A stretch of DNA of 64,000 bases, taken from positions 1-64,000 of the forward strand of contig JAUQZE010000018.1 of the NCBI GenBank assembly GCA_030587365.1, given 5' to 3'. This DNA is from Candidatus Freyarchaeota archaeon. GTDB lineage: Archaea > Asgardarchaeota > Jordiarchaeia > Jordiarchaeales > Jordiarchaeaceae. Positions 1 through 8,533 of this stretch are shown here, piece by piece. Positions within the stretch are counted from its first letter, which is position 1, and the number at the start of each line of letters is the position of its first letter. Both the position numbers and the translations under genes were made by a program. The notes under the pieces are model-generated. The model saw only the letters and a program-made list of their open reading frames with translations. It was not told where the DNA came from and searched no databases.

Positions 1-195
1 GCTCTTCGAGATCTGGTATTCCTCAAGGATGCTTTTCAGGGGGTTGAGGCGCCAGCATCGTATGATCTCCAGGTTCTTTTGGGCGTATTCCGAGAGCCCT
101 TCAAGGTCTGCGGAGGTGATCCCCACCAGACGCTTCCGAAAAAGCAAAAAGGACTGGTCACTATTATTACTACTCGTAGGCTTGGATTGTTTCAT
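1..195 (-). CDS. Unidentified protein, N-terminal part (cut by window edge)
   Basis: An open frame runs on the minus strand from an ATG at 195 off the left edge, giving 65 residues starting MKQSKPTSSNNSDQ. After a polar N-terminus it reads as mixed helical sequence (for example LVGITSADLEGLSEYAQ and CWRLNPLKSILEEY). I do not recognise the family. The codons are clearly more GC-rich than those of neighbouring native genes, resembling the tnpB genes in this window, so it could belong to a mobile or recently acquired gene. The rest of the gene lies outside the window. Confidence 0.5.
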   Translation of the reverse strand, partial: MKQSKPTSSNNSDQSFLLFRKRLVGITSADLEGLSEYAQKNLEIIRCWRLNPLKSILEEYQISKS

Positions 196-602
196 TTCAA
201 TCACCGTTTAACCAATTAAGAAACATCCAAGTCTACTTAATTTTGCTACTACACAGTAGAATAAAATAACTTTTTGCTTTTAGTTTAATTGCAACAAGCC
301 AGTCCTGAAAATGTAATTTTGTTCAGAAAATCGTACAAGCTAGATTATTTTTGTTTTCATGTATTGTTATCTACAGTCAGTGCGATTCCCGTTTTAAGAA
401 TGTGTATGAAATCCCTTTTGTTGTGGAGAAATGGAGAGGGAATTAATTATTTTTTGGTTTCCGATATTAGGACTGGATATAGAAAATCTTAGTTGAAAGG
501 ATTCAGCTAATCAATCTCTCAGCTCCCCAAGGAAATACTTGTATTTATTTTATTCTATTCTAGTCTACATACTTAATTTCGGATCCAAAAGATTTGTGTG
601 AT
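196..602. other. Intergenic, no gene seen
   Basis: AT-rich DNA between the partial gene and the pilin-like gene. A 67-residue open frame on the plus strand has random-looking composition and no ribosome binding site, and I do not accept it as a gene. The upstream region of the partial minus-strand gene lies here. Confidence 0.5.
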
Positions 603-830
603 TTATGGAAATCCATAAAAACCGTTGGCGATGGCATTTAGGTAGTTGAAAATACGTGATATAGAATTTCCTGTCCAACCAAGTATATTTAGAATTAGTC
701 CTACTAGTATAGTCACACTAAGAATTGCAAGGCCGATTAAAATTCCCTCTTCAACCAATGGTGAACCTTTATCATCCTCTAACAGCCTTAGGATGAATTT
801 CAAAATCTTCTTATTCATTTTGCTACTCAC
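603..830 (-). CDS. Flp-like class III pilin
   Basis: A 75-residue protein with the layout of Flp/type IV-like pilins: a short basic leader, then DDKGSPLVEEG followed by a long hydrophobic segment (ILIGLAILSVTILVGLIL) and a short C-terminal tail. A Gly followed by four residues and a Glu is what prepilin peptidases of the archaeal/Flp type recognise, so cleavage after that Gly is inferred. The start is either the GTG at 830 or the ATG at 818. It lies opposite and upstream of a Tad-type ATPase and two Tad-type membrane proteins, so it is probably the major subunit of the filament they assemble. No prepilin peptidase gene is seen in the window. Confidence 0.65.
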   Translation of the reverse strand: MSSKMNKKILKFILRLLEDDKGSPLVEEGILIGLAILSVTILVGLILNILGWTGNSISRIFNYLNAIANGFYGFP

Positions 831-1226
831 TTTAAATTCTTTTCTACATACCCTGAGTAGATTTCAAATTTGTCTTCCATTTTTATTTGAGATCTGTTGG
901 TATTTAAACCCCACAATAATTTCTGATTTTTAGATTTCGCGTTTATGGAATAAAGCCAACTATAGAAAGAGCGGTGCTTAAATATTGTACTTTTAAAATT
1001 TTTAAGGGAAATATATGTGGACAAATACCCAAAAAAATTGTACGGAAATTGAGTATATCTTTGAAAAGAAAGAAGATGATGAAATTTTACAAGTTGGTAT
1101 TTAAATGTAATAAGCGCTGTCAAGAACCCACTCCTAAGGGGAGGGGTTTCTTATGGTGATAGCAATGCAAATCTTGATTAGACTCGGCTTGTCGAAGGAC
1201 GCCAAACACTTTTTGGAGATGATTAT
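831..1226. other. Intergenic with a hairpin upstream of the iscB relic
   Basis: No convincing gene. A 98-residue minus-strand frame here is AT-rich noise. At about 1126-1150 the plus strand carries a GC-rich stem (AACCCACTCC, short loop, GGAGGGGTT). IscB guide RNAs are encoded just 5' of iscB, so the stem could be a leftover of such an RNA, but nothing else supports that. Confidence 0.35.
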
Positions 1227-1612
1227 ATGTCGACGTTAAAAATACCAGTCGTCGGTAAAGATGGGAAGACGCTTACCCCCTGTACCACTGCAAAGGCGAG
1301 GAAGCTACTCTGCGATGGGGTGGCAGAGAAGAAGTGGAATAAGCCGAGAATATTCCATATACAGATGCTTGTAGGTAAGAGGAGACGCACATCAAAAATG
1401 CATCTGAGCTTGGACAACAGCTCAAAGGTCGACGGTGTAGCCATTGTTTCAAAGAAAAAAGTGTTGCGGACTAGGATGCTTGAATTCCCAAAAGGTGTAG
1501 CAAAAGGATGGAGTAGAGAAGGAGACAGAGGCGTCTTGGAAGGTACAGAGAATACAGAAGAAGACATTGTAGGTTCAGCAACAGAAAGCGTGAGGGCGGA
1601 GGGATTTTGTGA
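1227..1612 (+). pseudogene. iscB: Decayed IscB (RRXRR / RuvC-I / bridge helix remnant)
   Basis: The frame from ATG 1227 opens with an RRXRR-type N-terminus (IPVVGKDGKTLTPCTTAKAR, then GVAEKKWNKPRIFHIQ), followed by a RuvC-I-like strand (LSLDNSSKVDGVAIVS), the order found in IscB. Homology then leaves this frame near 1500 and continues two bases over: from 1517 that frame encodes an arginine-rich stretch, RRRQRRLGRYREYRRRHC then RFSNRKREGG, which matches the IscB bridge helix, but with a TAG just before it (1514-1516). Nothing resembling the HNH, RuvC-II or RuvC-III parts follows, because the pilus ATPase begins at 1609. So this is a frameshifted, truncated relic. Its tail supplies the GGAGGG that serves as ribosome binding site for the ATPase gene. 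Confidence 0.8.
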
Positions 1613-3240
1613 ATAACATGATTGAGGTGGAAAATAGAATTTCAATAGACACATACGAAGCTGAAACTGAGAATAGAATTTTAACAGACACATACGAAGC
1701 AGGACCATACGTTATTACAATATATTTAGATAAAAATTCAACCGAACGTTTATACCATGTTAACGAAATAAATACAAAGACTTCTGGAAAAAATATTCTT
1801 AGAGAAGTAATAGATGAACTGGGATCCAGCCAAATTCTCACCGATAAGAAGGGATTTTTTAGAATAGATGAACTGATCAAAATAAGAAAAGGTGAAGCCC
1901 TGAACTTTTTACGTGACAAGTACCCCGAAATACCCGCTGATTCTTCTGAAAAGATAGCTGAAATATCTTGCTATGAAAGTATAGGTATGAATGCCGTTGC
2001 ACCTTTTCTACTGGATTCGAACGTTGAAGAGTTCTATTTTGATAAAGGAAGCACAAATATTTACTTGGATCACAGAAAATGGGGGCGATGTAGAACATCA
2101 GTATCGTTAACAGAGCGTGAAATCGAGAGAATAATAACGCGTGTAAGAGCAGAAAGTGAAATGCAAATTGATGAATCAAAACCATCCCTTAAAACAGAAA
2201 TAATCACAGATAGTTTCCATATACGGATTTCCATAGATATTCCACCCTTAGCAGCGGAAGGAGTGCAACTGGACTGTAGAAAGCTAAGAAAGAATCCTTT
2301 CACAATCCCAGAACTCATATCCAACGGAACTTTGAATGCACAAACAGCAGCCTACCTCCTTTTTTGTCTCTTGCGAAGAATGAATATTACTGTAGTCGGG
2401 GAATCAGGAGCAGGAAAAACAACCTTGATTAATGCTCTAGACATCTTAACTCCACAGGATTGGAGAAAAATTTACTTGGAAGATGTAATAGAGAGCATTC
2501 CTCAAACAGAATACGAAAAACATCAAACCCGTTTTAAAGTTGAACCATTTGAAGGAGAGGAAATTAAAAAACGTAATAAAAGCAAAGAGATCACACGTCT
2601 ACTTCATCGCTCTCCGGACTGGGTATTCTTAGGAGAAATACAAACCGCACAAGACAGTCAAGCTATGTTTCATGCCCTTTCTTCAGGAATATCTGGACTT
2701 CAAACATGCCATGGTGCATCAGTTGAGGATATGATTCTACGATGGGTAGTCCATCACGAGGTTTCTCCTGCGTGCTTACGAGATTTGTCTATTATAGTTC
2801 AGATTAATCGTATGAAATCCCATTTTAAAAGGAAAAGAATGGTAGTACGTGTATGTGAGATTGATTTTAAAAAGAAAGAGATGTTTAAGGACATCCAAAG
2901 TGTTCTTTCACAAGAAGTTATAGTAGATGTTTTTACTTGGAAACCTAAAGAGAGAGAGTTGGCAGTTTCTTCTGAGTTGTTCACCACCCCAACACTAGAA
3001 AAAATAAAAATGTTAGAGTATCTAGATGAAAAATCATTTCTAAATGAATTAGGAACATATAAGCAAATATTTTCAACCATGTCCGCAGAACAGATTTTCG
3101 ATTTGCCAAGGAATATTCATATTTTTCATCGCCTTTACGCGTTACTCTCAGAACAAGAAATGGAGAAGGAAGTGATTAATTGGAGAGAGGTAAAAGAAAT
3201 AATGATAAAAGAAATAAAAAAATTAAAGCAAGCTTTATAG
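1609..3240 (+). CDS. tadA: Tad/type IV pilus assembly ATPase (TadA/GspE-like)
   Basis: A 543-residue secretion-superfamily ATPase. The Walker A loop GESGAGKTTL is at about residues 263-272, and a Walker B-like strand with LGEIQTAQDS, followed by GLQTCHGAS, is at about 340-370. These are the hallmark positions of TadA/FlaI/GspE hexameric motors, which power pilin assembly at the cytoplasmic membrane. The GTG at 1609 is well placed behind GGAGGG (1598-1603); the ATG at 1618 is the alternative. The first 35 residues contain a short tandem duplication (ISIDTYEAETEN / ILTDTYEAG). The two Tad-type membrane proteins follow at once, the first overlapping by about 60 bp, so the three form one operon. 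Family is firm; pilus type (Tad rather than archaellum) is inferred from the neighbours. Confidence 0.85.
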   Translation: MNNMIEVENRISIDTYEAETENRILTDTYEAGPYVITIYLDKNSTERLYHVNEINTKTSGKNILREVIDELGSSQILTDKKGFFRIDELIKIRKGEALNFLRDKYPEIPADSSEKIAEISCYESIGMNAVAPFLLDSNVEEFYFDKGSTNIYLDHRKWGRCRTSVSLTEREIERIITRVRAESEMQIDESKPSLKTEIITDSFHIRISIDIPPLAAEGVQLDCRKLRKNPFTIPELISNGTLNAQTAAYLLFCLLRRMNITVVGESGAGKTTLINALDILTPQDWRKIYLEDVIESIPQTEYEKHQTRFKVEPFEGEEIKKRNKSKEITRLLHRSPDWVFLGEIQTAQDSQAMFHALSSGISGLQTCHGASVEDMILRWVVHHEVSPACLRDLSIIVQINRMKSHFKRKRMVVRVCEIDFKKKEMFKDIQSVLSQEVIVDVFTWKPKERELAVSSELFTTPTLEKIKMLEYLDEKSFLNELGTYKQIFSTMSAEQIFDLPRNIHIFHRLYALLSEQEMEKEVINWREVKEIMIKEIKKLKQAL

Positions 3241-4085
3241 AAAAAATATCTAAAATCTTTGGAACAAAAAAAACCTTTAGAAGACTTGGCAAACGGATGA
3301 TTTCAAGGGATTTGACAATTTCTATAGAACATTTCTTTAAACAGGGCCAAATCACATCCGAAGAAGTCGCTGGCGGGGCATTCGGCTTCGGTATCACCGT
3401 AGCTATTTTGACTTTACTTGTAGGGAGCATATTTAACATATTAGTGGCTGCGATGCTCTCAGTTGCAATGTTTGTTTTCACAAATAATTATGTGATAACC
3501 TACTTTCCAAAAAAGTACAATAAAACTCGCTGGGCAATAGCCCGATACGCCGACTTCATCCTTGAAGAACTACTCTTTATATTATCGTCCACAGGTTCAA
3601 TTTTCGATTTTATCCTCTTCGTAGCCAACGCCGACTATCCTATTATCTCTCAAGAATTTAAGAGTTTAGCAAACCAAGTTAACTCAGGTGAAAAACCAGA
3701 GAAATTACTAATAAATTTCGCTCATAATCAACCAACAGAAACCTTAAAAATCCATATTCCCGCCATACTAAAATCCTCAGAGATATCAGACAATCTAGTT
3801 GATAGAACTGTGAAAATAGCACAACGTGAAGTTAGAAACGAATATCAAAGACACACATTAGAATTGGAAAGTCGTTTGCTCATCGTCATGGGCATAGGCT
3901 TCTTTATTCCTATAGTCATATCGTTAGGATTATTGTTAAGAAGCATGGGAAACAATCCACTTTTTTTAACCTTAATACCTATACAAATTATGATTTTAGT
4001 AATTCTTGAAAAATTTGCTATACAGAGCAAAACTAACTTATTAGAAACATCCAAGTCAAAACATCCTTACAACGGCTTCGTATAG
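3180..4085 (+). CDS. tadB: TadB-like pilus membrane platform protein
   Basis: A 301-residue protein starting at a TTG inside the 3' end of the ATPase gene. It has a basic N-terminus, two adjacent hydrophobic segments (about residues 65-105), a long soluble middle with helices typical of T2SF/GspF domains (ILEELLFILSSTGSIFDFI; SEISDNLVDRTVKIAQREV), and two more membrane segments near 230-275. T2SF proteins form the inner-membrane platform that couples the ATPase to pilin extrusion; Tad systems have two of them side by side, as here. A later ATG at about 3298 would remove the basic leader. The assignment TadB versus TadC rests on gene order only. Confidence 0.75.
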   Translation: MERGKRNNDKRNKKIKASFIEKISKIFGTKKTFRRLGKRMISRDLTISIEHFFKQGQITSEEVAGGAFGFGITVAILTLLVGSIFNILVAAMLSVAMFVFTNNYVITYFPKKYNKTRWAIARYADFILEELLFILSSTGSIFDFILFVANADYPIISQEFKSLANQVNSGEKPEKLLINFAHNQPTETLKIHIPAILKSSEISDNLVDRTVKIAQREVRNEYQRHTLELESRLLIVMGIGFFIPIVISLGLLLRSMGNNPLFLTLIPIQIMILVILEKFAIQSKTNLLETSKSKHPYNGFV

Positions 4086-4173
4086 AAGCTGCAATAATCC
4101 TCTATAAAAATTAGTTAGTTTATGAAGGCGAACACAATAATATTAGCAAAAAAGGTGAGCGGAAGCGAGAAAT

Positions 4174-4866
4174 TTGGAATTTGAAAATGAGTATATATTT
4201 CAAGAGGTTTTGACCTTTCTCAATTTCCTTAGCGAAGAACTAAAAAAGGGAAAAAGTCCTGAAACCTCTTTGAGGATAGCTGCAATAAATTACTCAGGAC
4301 CCATAAAACAAAAGTTAATGTTTATAGTAAACGAGATTATTGGAGGACGCTCCTCTCTTGAAGAGGCTTGGAAACACTTCGATGAATTAACTGACAATAT
4401 ACAAGTCAGAAGAGTACTATGGTTAGTTAAGAAGGCTTTAACCAAAAACTCTCGAGAAGCGGGCAAAATGCTTGAGAGAACCATATGGGAGATAAGAGAA
4501 GACCAGCAATTAGTAGAAGAGCGGAAAAATCAACTCAATGTCCAATTATTCAAAATAAAGATACTCTCAGTAGCTTCCTCAGCTATCCTGGGATTGATTA
4601 GTTCCCTCACCCCACTATTTTCTATATCAACAAACCTTCTATGGTACCAATACGTACCAACAACACTTACTGGTTTTGAAATAGGGGTATATTGGCCAAC
4701 ACTGATCACATTAGGGATTATCAGTATAATGACATCATATTCCGCGGCAAGAATCGCAGAAACAAAACACCCATTCATCTACGCTTTAGCATCTTTACTA
4801 CTTTTTGCATTAGCTTTCAGCCTAGGAATATTTACAACAAATACATTCGTTCAAAGAGGAGTTTAG
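4174..4866 (+). CDS. tadC: TadC-like pilus membrane platform protein
   Basis: A 230-residue protein from a TTG preceded by a GGTGAG ribosome binding site at about 4155. The N-terminal 125 residues are a soluble T2SF-type helical domain (FLSEELKKGKSPETSLRIA and SSLEEAWKHFDE are typical), followed by three membrane segments with little between them. It is shorter than a full T2SF protein (usually near 300 residues), with one cytoplasmic domain. It sits 88 bp downstream of the TadB-like gene on the same strand and probably belongs to the same operon. No further Tad components (secretin, RcpA, minor pilins) are seen, as expected for an archaeal single-membrane system. Confidence 0.7.
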   Translation: MEFENEYIFQEVLTFLNFLSEELKKGKSPETSLRIAAINYSGPIKQKLMFIVNEIIGGRSSLEEAWKHFDELTDNIQVRRVLWLVKKALTKNSREAGKMLERTIWEIREDQQLVEERKNQLNVQLFKIKILSVASSAILGLISSLTPLFSISTNLLWYQYVPTTLTGFEIGVYWPTLITLGIISIMTSYSAARIAETKHPFIYALASLLLFALAFSLGIFTTNTFVQRGV

Positions 4867-4885
4867 TAGAGGAGTATCATTAATT

Positions 4886-5380
4886 TCAGGGTTTACTATG
4901 TTCTAAAATCATTTCCATCGCTTCTTCGGGGGACTCCGCCTCCAAAACCTTACAATTACCTATCATTTTACCTGACACCAAATCAGATACACCCCCAGAT
5001 CCCTTCAACACAATAACCCTCTTATTCTCCGCAAGAGCTAACGCTATCTCAGAGAGCGTACCAGAACCTCCCGATATCGCAACAACCACATCACTCGAAT
5101 TTACGACCACCAAATTTCTCGCCCTACCGATACCCGTAGCAATCACAATATCACAAAATGGATTAGCTCCCTTTTTATTCGCTTCAGGTATAATACCAAC
5201 AGTAGTACCACCTTCCTCCTTTGCGCCTCTAGCTGCAGCTTCCATCACTCCAGAGTGCCCACCACAGACAAGAATCATTCCTTGAACAGCAATCAGTCGA
5301 CCCAAATTCTCTGCCAACATTTTTACCTTTTCGCTTATATCACCATCATTTCCAATAACACCAATTTGAAGAGGCAACAA
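4886..5380 (-). CDS. SLOG/LOG family nucleotide-binding protein (TIGR00725-like)
   Basis: A 164-residue Rossmann-type protein starting at a TTG behind a GGAGGG site. It contains IGVIGNDG at the N-terminus, CGGHSGVMEAAARGA near residue 40, and the family signature SGGSGTLSEIALAL near residue 105, corresponding to the PGGxGTxxE loop of lysine-decarboxylase-like/LOG proteins. Some relatives hydrolyse nucleoside monophosphates (cytokinin-riboside phosphoribohydrolases); others of this short class have no assigned reaction, so I do not name a substrate. It is convergent with the Tad operon (20 bp between stops), and no functional link to it is visible. Confidence 0.8.
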   Translation of the reverse strand: MLPLQIGVIGNDGDISEKVKMLAENLGRLIAVQGMILVCGGHSGVMEAAARGAKEEGGTTVGIIPEANKKGANPFCDIVIATGIGRARNLVVVNSSDVVVAISGGSGTLSEIALALAENKRVIVLKGSGGVSDLVSGKMIGNCKVLEAESPEEAMEMILEHSKP

Positions 5381-5649
5381 AAACCCTCCAACACGAAAAT
5401 AAAATAAAAAAGCTAAACTCTTTCTTTTACAGGATTATTTAATTTTTACGAGCTACTCAAAGTAAAAAAGTTCATCCAAGTAAACTTATTTAGTAGTAAA
5501 TATTCTGAATCAATTTTAACTCTATCGGCGAGAAAAACCCTTCCGTGAGGGAGGAGATAAGAGCCTAATATAGTTATAGTGGTGTATTTATAGTGGTGGA
5601 GAGATAAGTGTAACTAGAATATAAATACCAGCTTTGATGAGGCGAAAAG
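5381..5649. other. Left flank of the tnpB element
   Basis: Spacer between the SLOG gene and tnpB. A small hairpin (CCCTTCC, GTGA, GGGAGG at about 5538-5555) lies some 100 bp before tnpB and may be the subterminal structure of the element's left end. The exact left boundary cannot be fixed from one copy. Confidence 0.4.
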
Positions 5650-6823
5650 ATGCGCGGTTACCGGTTAAGGCTCCGTCCCTCAAAAACCATCCAGCAAAAG
5701 CTGAACGAGCAGATGGAACTGTGCAGAGGCCTCTACAATCGGCTGCTTGAGGAACTCAACAATGCCAGAAAGGAAGGCCGAAGAATAACACAGAGAGATA
5801 CCCAAGCCCTAATCGTGGAACTAAAAACCGAGAAACCCGAACTGAAAAAAATCCACTCTAAAGTATTGCAGATGGTGAATCATCAACTCTGGTCAAACAT
5901 GGAAGGATTGTCCAGGCTGAAACAGAACGGTAAAAAGATCGGCAAACCGAGATTCAAGGGAGTAGGCTGGTTTAAGACCCTCAACTACAACCAATCCGGC
6001 TTCAAAATAGAAGAAAAGAAACTCATCCTGTCAAAGGTCGGAGAGATTCCCATAAAAATCCACCGGCCAATCAAAGGCCGGATTAAAGGAGTGGTTATAA
6101 AGAGGGAGAAGTCGGGCAAGTGGTTCGCCAACCTTCAGGTGGAAAATGCCCCCCAGCCCTTACCTTCCACCATGAAGGCGGTGGGAATAGACATGGGGGT
6201 AAAACACTTCCTCACAGATAGTGAGGGAAGACAGGTTGAGAACCCACGCTTCTACGAAAAAACCCTAGAGAGAATAAGAATTCTCCAGAGGAAACTCTCA
6301 AAGAAAAGGAAGGGTTCAGAGAACAGAGAGAAGGCGAGGATCAGGCTAGCTGAAGCTTACGAGAGGCTGGTGAACCAGAGGGATGATTTTCTGCACAAGC
6401 TTTCCCGGTTCTACGCGAACAATTATACTATTATCTTTGTGGAGAATCTGAGAGTCCAGAACTTGGTTAGAAAACGCAACCTAGCTCAGAAAATATTGGA
6501 TGCCTCTTGGGGAAAATTCTTCCAGTTGCTATCCTACAAGGCTGAGAGTGCTGGTGGGATGGTGGTGAGGAAGGATCCATGGGGAACCACGCAAGATTGC
6601 TCAAACTGTGGGCGGAAAGTTCCAAAAACGTTAGGTGAGAGAATGCACCGATGTCCCTATTGTGGTATTGAGCTGGATAGGGATTATAACGCTTCTCTGA
6701 ACATACTGTATTCAGGGTTGGGACGACCCGCAGAGCCTGCAGAGACGAGACCCCTACAGGTTATTCCTGCAAGTCTCATCATTGAAGCAGGAAGCCTCTT
6801 GCGATAGCTAAGGGGTAGTTCAC
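5530..6823 (+). mobile_element. IS200/IS605-type solitary tnpB element
   Basis: A tnpB gene with a left hairpin and a right end formed by its structured RNA scaffold, and no tnpA transposase in the window. There are no terminal inverted repeats, as expected for IS605 relatives and unlike the 48.4-50.1 kb element. The right boundary is placed at 6823, where the scaffold ends in TAGTTCAC; the left boundary is approximate. It sits immediately upstream of apgM, whose translation start is 115 bp beyond the right end. Confidence 0.6.
5650..6807 (+). CDS. tnpB: TnpB RNA-guided nuclease (IS605 OrfB family), intact
   Basis: A 385-residue protein of normal TnpB length with an unbroken frame. The N-terminal helical domain begins MRGYRLRLRPSKTIQQKLN. 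The RuvC-like core is complete: RuvC-I Asp in VGIDMGVKHFL (about residue 180), RuvC-II Glu in IIFVENLRVQNL (about 260), a zinc finger CSNCGRK...HRCPYCG (about 317-340), and RuvC-III Asp in LDRDYNASLNI (about 343). TnpB proteins are guided by an RNA from the 3' end of their own gene and cut DNA next to a short element-specific motif. The last codons overlap the predicted scaffold hairpins. The gene is more GC-rich than its neighbours, consistent with arrival by transfer. It looks active. Confidence 0.92.
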   Translation: MRGYRLRLRPSKTIQQKLNEQMELCRGLYNRLLEELNNARKEGRRITQRDTQALIVELKTEKPELKKIHSKVLQMVNHQLWSNMEGLSRLKQNGKKIGKPRFKGVGWFKTLNYNQSGFKIEEKKLILSKVGEIPIKIHRPIKGRIKGVVIKREKSGKWFANLQVENAPQPLPSTMKAVGIDMGVKHFLTDSEGRQVENPRFYEKTLERIRILQRKLSKKRKGSENREKARIRLAEAYERLVNQRDDFLHKLSRFYANNYTIIFVENLRVQNLVRKRNLAQKILDASWGKFFQLLSYKAESAGGMVVRKDPWGTTQDCSNCGRKVPKTLGERMHRCPYCGIELDRDYNASLNILYSGLGRPAEPAETRPLQVIPASLIIEAGSLLR

Positions 6824-6841
6824 ATAAACTTACTATTAAAG
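6764..6841 (+). ncRNA. reRNA (omega RNA) 3' scaffold and guide of the IS605-type TnpB
   Basis: Two clean hairpins overlap the 3' end of tnpB: TTCCTGC (6764-6770) pairs with GCAGGAA (6787-6793), and CCTCTT (6795-6800) pairs with AAGGGG (6810-6815). The sequence then reads TAGTTCAC to 6823. In TnpB systems the guide is the flanking DNA just beyond the element end, here beginning ATAAACTTACTATTAAAG at 6824. The 5' end of the RNA is not defined. The hairpins are seen directly; the role is by analogy with other TnpB reRNAs. Confidence 0.65.
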
Positions 6842-6938
6842 TATGTTCACAGTAATGTGGATAGTTAAAACAAAGTCCATCTTAATATTTTCTGTTAAAC
6901 TAATAGTAAAACAAATTTACAATATCGGTGACCACCCT

Positions 6939-8129
6939 ATGAAGTACATTGTAATTGTAGGAGACGGAATGGCAGACTATCCCCTAGAAGAGCTAAACGG
7001 CAAAAGCCCCCTACAGGTTGCCAATAAGCCAAATATGGATTACATCGCTCTAAAGGGGAGAAACGGAACATTAAGAACCATACCAGATAAAATGCAACCA
7101 GGGTCAGACATAGCAAACCTATCCGTCTTAGGTTACGACCCACTAAAATACTATACAGGAAGAGGCCCCATAGAAGCAGTTTCTCTAGGAATAAATCTTA
7201 GGAAGGACGAAACCGCCTTCCGGTGTAATCTAGTAACACTAGAGAATAAAAGGATGAAGGATTACAGTGCTGGACACATAAGCAACGGGGAAGCAAAGAA
7301 ACTAATCGAAACCATAAATATAAAGCTGGGAAGTAGTTCGATTAAATTCTACAACGGAGTAAGCTATAGGCATATTTTAGTGATAGTAAACAAGGGAACC
7401 GAAAAAACGAAATGCACACCACCACACGATATCACCGATCAACTCATCGACCCCTTTCTTCCAAGTGGAGAAGGAAGCGAAATATTATTAGAACTTGTAA
7501 GAAAGTCTCAAGAAATCTTAAAGAACCATCCAATTAACATAAAGAGAATCCAAGAGGGAAAAAGACCTGCAAACTCTATATGGCCATGGGGCCAGGGCAA
7601 AAAACCCAATTTGCAAAGTTTCCAAGAAAAATTCGGAGTCAGAGGCGCCATAATATCTGCCGTAGACCTAATAAAAGGAATAGGCATACTAATAGGTCTA
7701 AAAATCATACAAGTCCCAGGAGCCACTGGTTACTACGAAACAAACTACACAGGAAAGGCAGAATATGCATTAAAATCCCTAAAAAACGGAGACTTTATCT
7801 ATATTCATGTGGAAGCCCCAGACGAGGCAAGTCATGCAGGGGACATCGAAAACAAAATCAAAGCCATAGAAAATATAGACGAAAAAGTTGTGGGAAAAAT
7901 TCTAAACAAAATAAGCGATCTAAGTAACGATTACAAGATTGCAATCCTACCCGATCATCCCACACCAATAAAAATCAAAACCCACACCAACGACCCCGTC
8001 CCAGTAGCAATCTATTCTAACAAAGAAGAAGGTGATAAAGTAAGTAGATTTGACGAATTATCAGCCAAACAAGGTTCCCTAGGCCCTCTAGAAGGAGAAC
8101 AATTCATGAACCTTCTCATCAAGAATTAA
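6939..8129 (+). CDS. apgM: 2,3-bisphosphoglycerate-independent phosphoglycerate mutase, archaeal type
   Basis: Interconverts 3- and 2-phosphoglycerate in glycolysis/gluconeogenesis without a bisphosphoglycerate cofactor. The protein of about 396 residues starts MKYIVIVGDGMADYP, the metal-binding opening of the alkaline-phosphatase-superfamily ApgM, contains GSDIANLSVLGYDP with the catalytic Ser region, and ends with LPDHPTPIK plus a conserved His/Asp cluster (HVEAPDEASHAGD). The open frame extends to 6843, but the ATG at 6939 is right: it lies behind a GGTGA at 6927-6931 and matches the family N-terminus; the upstream 32 codons are AT-rich and overlap the tnpB guide. The insertion of the tnpB element may have replaced its original promoter. 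Confidence 0.92.
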   Translation: MKYIVIVGDGMADYPLEELNGKSPLQVANKPNMDYIALKGRNGTLRTIPDKMQPGSDIANLSVLGYDPLKYYTGRGPIEAVSLGINLRKDETAFRCNLVTLENKRMKDYSAGHISNGEAKKLIETINIKLGSSSIKFYNGVSYRHILVIVNKGTEKTKCTPPHDITDQLIDPFLPSGEGSEILLELVRKSQEILKNHPINIKRIQEGKRPANSIWPWGQGKKPNLQSFQEKFGVRGAIISAVDLIKGIGILIGLKIIQVPGATGYYETNYTGKAEYALKSLKNGDFIYIHVEAPDEASHAGDIENKIKAIENIDEKVVGKILNKISDLSNDYKIAILPDHPTPIKIKTHTNDPVPVAIYSNKEEGDKVSRFDELSAKQGSLGPLEGEQFMNLLIKN

Positions 8130-8533
8130 CACACTAAGATTTTGTAAATTATATTCACCAATTAAGTAAAAGGATTCCTTTTGATTCAAAAATTACTAGA
8201 AAAGTAATTGAAAGTAAAAAAACTATTATTTTCAAAATCAGAAAACGGAAAAGCAGAAGGGAAAGGGAAAGAGGAGGAGGGAGGGGCGGATTAAAGAAAA
8301 ATTGGGAGGAGAAAAGAAAATTAAGACCAGCACGCCACACAGATCCGGTTAAAAAAACTTAAATTCCCTTTCCCTGCTTATAAAGCATATACTCTCTTTT
8401 CGAATTCCTATTTAAAATTTCGTATTACAAAGAATAATACCAAGAAAATACCCACATACCTTCAGCATACCCATACTAAAAATTATAACGGCAAGACAAC
8501 AGTTCACAACTACATAAACACGTTAATAGTTTA
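8130..8533. other. Intergenic with a polypurine, G-rich tract
   Basis: No gene seen. About 8240-8325 the plus strand is almost entirely purine, including GGAGGAGGGAGGGGCGG, which could form a G-quadruplex or a triplex. The rest is AT-rich up to the target duplication of the next mobile element. Confidence 0.5.

Noticed and set aside
827..1123. 98-residue minus-strand frame upstream of the pilin
   Set aside because: Random AT-rich composition, no domain, no ribosome binding site, and it runs through the region upstream of the pilin start.
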